DNA of 62,942 nucleotides. It comes from Lysobacterales bacterium (GTDB taxonomy: Bacteria; Pseudomonadota; Gammaproteobacteria; Xanthomonadales; SZUA-5). The stretch spans positions 1 to 62,942 of the forward strand of contig JALHRS010000033.1 of the NCBI GenBank assembly GCA_022841325.1. Direction: 5' to 3'. The position numbers and the translations under genes are program-made. Below, in pieces: positions 57,301 through 62,942 of the stretch (the first letter of the stretch is position 1; each line of letters starts with the position of its first letter). The notes under the pieces were generated by a model. The model was not told the DNA's origin and ran no database searches. It saw nothing but the letters and a program-made list of their open reading frames with translations.

Positions 57301-59428
57301 AGCCGTTGTTGCCGTCGCCAGATCCGCCGCCACCGCCGAAATACAGGCGGTCTACACTGTCAGCCACCAGTGGACGACGGTTGAGCGGCCTGCCGCCCAA
57401 TCCGCCTCGGTTGAGGCGGTTGTTTCCACCCCAATTCTGCCCACCGTTGCAACCCGGGTTGAAAGTCGTGCAGCCGGGCGCGACCAGTGCTGCATCGCGA
57501 TCCACATTGCCAAAGGTATAACCGCCGCGCCCGCCGCCAGAACTGGTGCTGGCAGAGGTTACCGTTGGCAGATCATTGGCGTCTGCCGAGTTATCGTCCA
57601 AGGCCCAGGCCGCAGCAAATCCGGCGACCGGGTTTCCGCCACCATTCCAGGCAGCAGGACTACCGCCGTTGGCGCCACCGCCGCCGCCAGCATTGTGGGA
57701 GTTGCCGCCGCCACCGCCATTGGCCAGCGCACCGCGATTGAAGGCCCCGGAGCCCGCACTTCCATAGCTGCCGGTTTCATTATTGTCCGCCAGGCTGCCG
57801 CAGGTACCAGTGTTGTCGTCGCCGGCCCAGCCGAGAATGCTCTCGCCCTTGCGGCCACCGGCGTTGCAGTCGTTGGCCAGATAGGTGTTGACCGGCGGGC
57901 CGCCAGAACCAGCAGTCAGATCATCCGACGCACCGCCGCGGAAACCCACGCCGTTGGCTCGAATGCGGCCGGTCCCGTTGATGGCGATGGTGCCATTGGC
58001 CGGATTGTAGGCGGTACCGATACGCACATCGAGAGCGATCACGCCACCGGTACTGCCGTCCCAAGCCGAGGGCGGCACAAGAACGCCGCCCGAATTGATC
58101 GTCAGGTTGCGCAGTTGCGGCACCCGGATCACCATGGCGCCCGAGTCATAACTCTTTTTCAGCCCGGTGCAATTGGGCGAGTTGGTGACAATGGTGACCA
58201 CGTTGCCAGCCACCGAGTTGACGTAAACGAATTCATACAGCCCCGCCTCACCATAACTGGTGACCGCGCCAAAAGCGGTGCTATCCGTGGTGGTGATGGT
58301 GCCGCCCAACTCCTGCGGTTGGTAGATCATCAGCAGATCATTGGGGCCCAGTGCTGTATTGAAGCCATTGCCGGTGGTGGCACCCGAATTCACGCAGGTC
58401 CCGGTGCAAGTTGGCAAGGCCAGGGCCGCGGCACTGGTGACCGTGAAACTGGTAGCGCCGGCGGCTGCGGCACCGTTCAGCGTGGTGTAGCTGTTCAGCG
58501 AGCGCGAGGCGGTGAGCGTGACATCGCCGTCCTGCGCCGGACCGGGATCGAAAGCCTTGAGGGTGACGGCCGACATCGAATCAAAGGTGTTGCCGCTGGC
58601 AGTGTGCTGGGATGTGCTGGTACCTGCCGTGGTGCTCTCCAGCGCGTAGGCATTCATCCGATTGGGATCCGCGGGCTGGGTGGCGTTGATGGCGCTGGCC
58701 CAGCCTGCAGCAAAACCCGAGATCGTTCGTGCCGCTCCGTTGTTGTTGCGCGTCAGGTTCACAACTTCAACGGCAAGGTCTCCTGAGTTGATGGTCAGCG
58801 CAGTCGCAAAGGGCCCTATCGTCGAATTTGAGCCTGCCGCGCTGTTGAAATTCTGCGAATCGGTGAGCAAGGTAGCCTGATCAACGCCGGCATACACCGC
58901 GGCGTGAATGATGGTGTTATTTGACGTACCCCCACTGACATTGGCGACCAGGCTGGAGCCAACTGCAGCGCTGATTCCGGAATCGGCCAACAGAAATATC
59001 CATGAGTGCTGTTGCGCGGTGTCGCTGGCTTCGTCGGTCACGGCCTTGACCAGGTTCTGGCCACCGTAGGTGACTGAAGCGGTCATCGCGCCCGCGCTGG
59101 TGCGCGTCGAAGCCACCACCACCACGAGTACACGATTCGATCCGGCGGCTATCGAGTAGGCACCATTGATAGAGCCGGCAGGAAAGGCCGTGCTGTTGTA
59201 TTCGGTGGTCCAAGGCTTGAATATGGCCACAGCGGCACATGCCGCGCTCCAAGGCAACAATCCCGCCAGCATCAGGATCACGACAAGCATCGACGGACTA
59301 CGCCGACGACGGCGCACGCACGCGGAGTTCGAGACATACAAACTGTCGTCGGAACATTCCGCCGCCGAACCACCTGTCCACCGCGAAGCCAGCGCGCAGC
59401 AGCGCTGTAGAGTTTTGCTAGCCCACAT
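54338..59428 (-). CDS. Giant secreted C25 protease protein 3 with glycine-rich region
   Basis: A 1,696-residue protein from the ATG at 59428, preferred because GGGGGATGAGG lies just upstream; the frame is open to 59599. A long basic N-terminal extension (RRRRRSPS) precedes a hydrophobic signal segment MLVVILMLAGLLPWSAACAA, so the real start could be nearer 59293. An autotransporter-like N-terminal domain and a very Gly-rich region (about residues 440-810) follow, then the shared module and a C25 domain with H1566 in SYTGHSSPTQW and C1600 in LQFGCWTTYF. It ends LLGDPAQPIR without a sorting signal. It is the first gene of the minus-strand run C25-3, C25-2, cyclase 2, precursor 2, with a 149-bp gap to C25-2. 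Confidence 0.87.
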   Translation of the reverse strand: MWASKTLQRCCALASRWTGGSAAECSDDSLYVSNSACVRRRRRSPSMLVVILMLAGLLPWSAACAAVAIFKPWTTEYNSTAFPAGSINGAYSIAAGSNRVLVVVVASTRTSAGAMTASVTYGGQNLVKAVTDEASDTAQQHSWIFLLADSGISAAVGSSLVANVSGGTSNNTIIHAAVYAGVDQATLLTDSQNFNSAAGSNSTIGPFATALTINSGDLAVEVVNLTRNNNGAARTISGFAAGWASAINATQPADPNRMNAYALESTTAGTSTSQHTASGNTFDSMSAVTLKAFDPGPAQDGDVTLTASRSLNSYTTLNGAAAAGATSFTVTSAAALALPTCTGTCVNSGATTGNGFNTALGPNDLLMIYQPQELGGTITTTDSTAFGAVTSYGEAGLYEFVYVNSVAGNVVTIVTNSPNCTGLKKSYDSGAMVIRVPQLRNLTINSGGVLVPPSAWDGSTGGVIALDVRIGTAYNPANGTIAINGTGRIRANGVGFRGGASDDLTAGSGGPPVNTYLANDCNAGGRKGESILGWAGDDNTGTCGSLADNNETGSYGSAGSGAFNRGALANGGGGGNSHNAGGGGGANGGSPAAWNGGGNPVAGFAAAWALDDNSADANDLPTVTSASTSSGGGRGGYTFGNVDRDAALVAPGCTTFNPGCNGGQNWGGNNRLNRGGLGGRPLNRRPLVADSVDRLYFGGGGGSGDGNNGSQQGGAAGGGLIFLIAQRITTNAGVATTLIEANGADGLPTIATHNDAPGGGGGGGTIVALIDKTIANNVRFAANGGVGGNQLIANNESEGPGGGGGGGVISLAFESGSPTTEVLGATGGTSSSLAVTEFTRNGSTGGGAGSSGSAPPRNGSPLLCLQSNGGSFTTPISNAYFRARREDGQLTIQFASSAEAGNLGYRLYADQDGKRVSIDGLIASRVIDSELPQSYELRIPDEGYERLYLADVSITGDEVQRGPFSIGQAYGVMPAADVYDWAQAHAELSQVALQRGLGGAQSAYIKVEERGMQRVNYEALAAAGVDLAGVSASDLALFGREGPVTRRIRGGDVFGPGSSIEFFGTPKSDRYARTETYVLRRDAASVREMSVLQPVSFQAGDAAGQWALARYAPQLGYSFSSPVGDPWFAARIVANGGPASADFPLMLSGPVAGNGRLKLSLWGGLDYPPAALPDHHVRVLFNGVEVASRRFDGIVPWDLEVAVDNLQAGSNTVRIELPRDTGNAADLVHLEAIELRYQTMPHLSGGKFFGSGLQSTSSIPDQLFADGIGDGQSLSALAIETISFPAFGSTVRSYRVDADEPTELVLSPGRAIPNSALGANSELWLSSANQLLQPTVSPAVDLQPLPAAPAQYWVISHGLFSGQIAPLVAHRQAQGLSTAQVDVEQIYLHYSGGNPDPEAIARFVREFAAPLGAQYLLLVGGDTYDAAGYLNSGSVSFVPTPYARTNEIVAYAPADPLYGDLSGDGVPEIAVGRLPVRTQAEAAEAVRKIIAYETQPSSTRMMLVAGATDSNQQLNFGQSASSLGAAMAPVWQRTEVYTDVLGAAAAQSAAVAGFNDGQSLISYTGHSSPTQWAFEQLLSAGQVASLNPNANQPIVLQFGCWTTYFVSPTANTMGHALMLTPQRGASGVMGSTVLLDQPSHDAMAQAMASRLIPGTRIGDAIVAAKREIAEQSQDPFKGIEVYLGIALLGDPAQPIR

Positions 59429-59877
59429 GACCTCATCCCCCGTAATCACCTGCGCGCTCATCTGGAAGCTACGAAACCTGACGAGACGCACGTGTAACAG
59501 CAATTTCGACCAGCGCCTGATGCCCATCAGCAGCTGGGTTGCGATAGCGTAGCGCGACATCAAGAACAATTCCGCAGGCGAATGCGAAAATCGCATCAAA
59601 AGACCGACCAGCGGTGCGATAAACCAGTCTACAAATGTTTCATGCCGCTGTTGTTACCGCCTTGCGACAAACCCATCCGGAACCCTGGAAGCTGCACGGC
59701 ATCAGCAGCGAGCAGCACCGCGCCTATCGGGCAAGAATTCAAGGCACCTACTCCGGAAGCGTAGCGGTGAGCAGGGGCCGTAGCCTTTGCCAATGATCCA
59801 GGGGCCAGGAATCCGCTGCAAGATCTCTCCAGAACTGGGAGAATCCCGCCCCCGCTTGACGTTGAACCCAGCCTCGC
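59429..59877. other. Divergent intergenic region between the C25 protein 3 gene and prfC
   Basis: The 449 bp should hold the promoter for the protease-lasso run on one side and for prfC on the other. The part nearest the protease gene is also an open extension of its frame. No repeat or operator is obvious. Confidence 0.5.
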
Positions 59878-61479
<1,602 letters not shown>

Positions 61480-61507
61480 AAACCGGGCCTCCAGTTCGCA
61501 CGCTGCT

Positions 61508-61599
61508 TTTGGTAGCCCGAGTGTGCCGCGTAGCGGCTCACCGGGGCTGTTGCCTTTGGTAGCCCGAGTGTGCCGCGTAGCGGCTCACCGGGGCTGTTG
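61508..61599. repeat. Tandem pair of GGTAGCCCGAGTGTGCCGCG repeats
   Basis: Two nearly identical units of about 45 bp lie in tandem just after prfC. They are a variant of the repeat at 33547-33815. The palindromic GTCCAGAC pair follows directly. Confidence 0.85.
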
Positions 61600-61602
61600 T
61601 GG

Positions 61603-61664
61603 GTCCAGACTTGTCTGGACGCTCTTGATTCCTGGAGCAAAAAAGCGTCCAGACAAGTCTGGCC
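61603..61664. repeat. Inverted pair of GTCCAGAC palindromes
   Basis: GTCCAGACTTGTCTGGAC (61603-61620) and GTCCAGACAAGTCTGGCC (61647-61664) face each other around a 26-bp spacer, as at 31249-31310. It sits between convergent genes and could end transcription of both. A single unit recurs at 62736-62753. Confidence 0.8.
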
Positions 61665-61732
61665 CCACCAGAGCAGAGCCACCAGAGCAGAGCCACCAGC
61701 ACAGAGCCACCGGTGCAGGGCGCGGCACACGC

Positions 61733-62653
61733 TCACGGCAACTTCAGGCCCTCGACCACCAAGCCCCGCTCAAGCAAATCCCGGCATTGCGCGTCATCGT
61801 GGGCCACGATCAGGGTCAGCTCGTCTTTCGCCAACAGCGGCTGCAGGGCCAGCAACTGGTTGGCGACGACCTGGCGGTCTTCCTGCAGCATGTAGTGGCT
61901 GACCACATGGGGCCGGCCGGTGCTATGGCGTATGGCATCGGCGTGCCAGGCAATGTCGCCGACGAACAGGAACTCATGGCCATCGGCGCGGCGCACGTAG
62001 ATCAGCTGCGAGCCAGTCGAATGCCCGGGCGCCGGAATCACGACGACACCGGGCGCCGGGGATGTGGGTGCGCTCAGATCAACCGGCGCGAAGCGCTCGA
62101 GATCGCCGGGCTTGAACTGGACATGCGACAGCGTCGGTCCTGTGAGTTGCGCCCGGGTCAACCAGGCTTTGGGTGCCAGCTCAGCCAGATAGGGTGACTG
62201 GGCGATGCCGCCCAGATGATCCAGGTGTTCGTGGGTCACCAGGATCAGATCGGCCGCCCGCAGGCCCTGCTGCATCCGGTCAAAGGCATCCTGATCGAAA
62301 CCGGCTCCGTCCGGCGCAAAACTCCGCTGATGCAGTGACAGGTCGTGGGCGCTGTCGATCATCACGGCGCTGCCATCGGCATAGACCAGCTGGTAGGCCA
62401 AGATGATCAGCGACTTCTGGGTGAACAGGGATTTTCCCGCCACCATGGCGCCAAAGGGCGCCGAGGCCTCGGCAACCTTGATGGCGCGAACTTCGACCGG
62501 GCCGGCACCATCGGTGACCAGCCCGCGTGCGGCCTGGAGATCGATATTGAAGGCACCAGCGATGGGCGTTGGTGATGCCCAGAGCATCTTGTAGGCAATA
62601 GTCGCCAGCGCGATGAATACGAGCGCGATCAGCCAGCGCCAGAACCGCTTCAT
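61733..62653 (-). CDS. Metallo-beta-lactamase-fold hydrolase with N-terminal membrane anchor
   Basis: A 306-residue protein. A transmembrane segment or uncleaved signal lies at residues 5-25 (FWRWLIALVFIALATIAYKM). The metal site is H141, H143, D145 and H146 in THEHLDHLGG, with H211 in APGHSTGSQ and an Asp in FVGDIAWHAD. This fits a lactonase or glyoxalase-II-like MBL enzyme facing the periplasm. The substrate is not known. It is convergent with prfC. Confidence 0.87.
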   Translation of the reverse strand: MKRFWRWLIALVFIALATIAYKMLWASPTPIAGAFNIDLQAARGLVTDGAGPVEVRAIKVAEASAPFGAMVAGKSLFTQKSLIILAYQLVYADGSAVMIDSAHDLSLHQRSFAPDGAGFDQDAFDRMQQGLRAADLILVTHEHLDHLGGIAQSPYLAELAPKAWLTRAQLTGPTLSHVQFKPGDLERFAPVDLSAPTSPAPGVVVIPAPGHSTGSQLIYVRRADGHEFLFVGDIAWHADAIRHSTGRPHVVSHYMLQEDRQVVANQLLALQPLLAKDELTLIVAHDDAQCRDLLERGLVVEGLKLP

Positions 62654-62823
62654 TCGATGACCCCCGGGAATCCTCGGAAAGCGTCTTTATGCGTGAATGC
62701 CGGGGATGATGCAAAGCAACGCCGAGCCCTTGTGGGTCCAGACTTGTCTGGGCGCTCCTGGCACCTTCCCAGGTGCGCTGCGCTTACCTGGGCTGCCTTC
62801 TGGCCGAGCACCCTCCTCAGACT

Positions 62824-62940
62824 TAGATGCCATGAGGGCCGTGGACGCGAGATCCTCTGCGGTGCCTAAACCTGAAGGAGCTACGCTGATGTCCACGACC
62901 CTCGCTGCAAACGCTACCACTTTCAACATCACGCTTCCGG
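62824..62940. repeat. Right copy of the 117-bp inverted repeat at the window ends
   Basis: This block is the exact reverse complement of 1-117. It includes the 5' region, ribosome site and first 17 codons of the outward-facing gene. Confidence 0.9.
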
Positions 62941-62942
62941 TG
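62889..62942 (+). CDS. Partial gene start running off the right edge, function unknown
   Basis: The ATG at 62889 follows AAGGAG by 8-9 bp. The 18 visible codons read MSTTLAANATTFNITLPV, the same as the gene start at the left edge. The family cannot be recognised from so few residues. Confidence 0.5.
   Translation, partial: MSTTLAANATTFNITLPV

Noticed and set aside
57293..58786. A 497-codon frame antisense to the glycine-rich region of C25 protein 3
   Set aside because: Low-complexity shadow of GGC-rich codons.

Overview
The window is about 62.9 kb of high-GC DNA from a bacterium, most likely a gammaproteobacterium of the order Lysobacterales (Xanthomonadales). The clues are the ygfB-pepP pair, DUF4124-type periplasmic proteins, an IPTL-CTERM surface protein, several proteins with DUF11 repeats and a very high load of short palindromic intergenic repeats. 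This placement is an inference from gene content. No rRNA, tRNA, CRISPR array or intact transposase was seen. The two ends of the window carry the same 117 bp in inverted orientation, each with the start of the same gene pointing outward, so this may be a complete contig that broke in a repeat.

Left part (0.6-19 kb): a TPM-domain membrane protein is followed by a reductive pyrimidine-catabolism cluster on the minus strand. It holds mmsA, an N-carbamoyl-beta-alanine amidohydrolase, preT, preA, an NCS1 permease, dihydropyrimidinase and a sarcosine-oxidase-like flavoprotein. Together these would import pyrimidine bases, reduce and open the ring, release beta-alanine and feed the resulting semialdehyde into acetyl-CoA. 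The cluster is split by a plus-strand block (DUF885 lipoprotein peptidase, DUF11/IPTL-CTERM surface protein, Hpt protein) and by a GxxExxY gene bracketed by inverted repeats. No rutR-like regulator and no beta-alanine aminotransferase are in the window.

Middle (19-34.7 kb): pepP-ygfB, a PAS-PAS-GGDEF-EAL protein, an orphan DesK-type kinase, catalase-peroxidase KatG, a serine protease with an alpha/beta hydrolase, a lipoprotein, the glutathione-dependent formaldehyde detoxification pair (adhC-fghA), and an orphan OmpR-type response regulator.

Right part (34.7-59.6 kb) is the most remarkable region. It holds two asparagine-synthetase-like lasso-peptide cyclases, each followed by a small precursor with the canonical lasso leader signature (Y-x2-P-x-L-x3-G-x5-T) and a core beginning GGSxGxGDS, which predicts an 8-residue Gly1-Asp8 macrolactam ring. 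Three giant secreted proteins (about 1,700-2,630 aa) end in gingipain-type C25 cysteine protease domains, and one of them overlaps the cyclase gene by 4 bp. Cyclase and precursor then overlap by 1 bp, giving a coupled protease-cyclase-precursor operon. No canonical lasso B1 (RRE), B2 (transglutaminase-like leader peptidase) or D (ABC exporter) gene is present in the window. I propose this as the candidate undescribed system: a two-locus lasso-type RiPP system linked to giant C25 proteases.

The right end (59.9-62.9 kb) carries prfC (RF3), an MBL-fold hydrolase, and the start of the duplicated gene at the edge.
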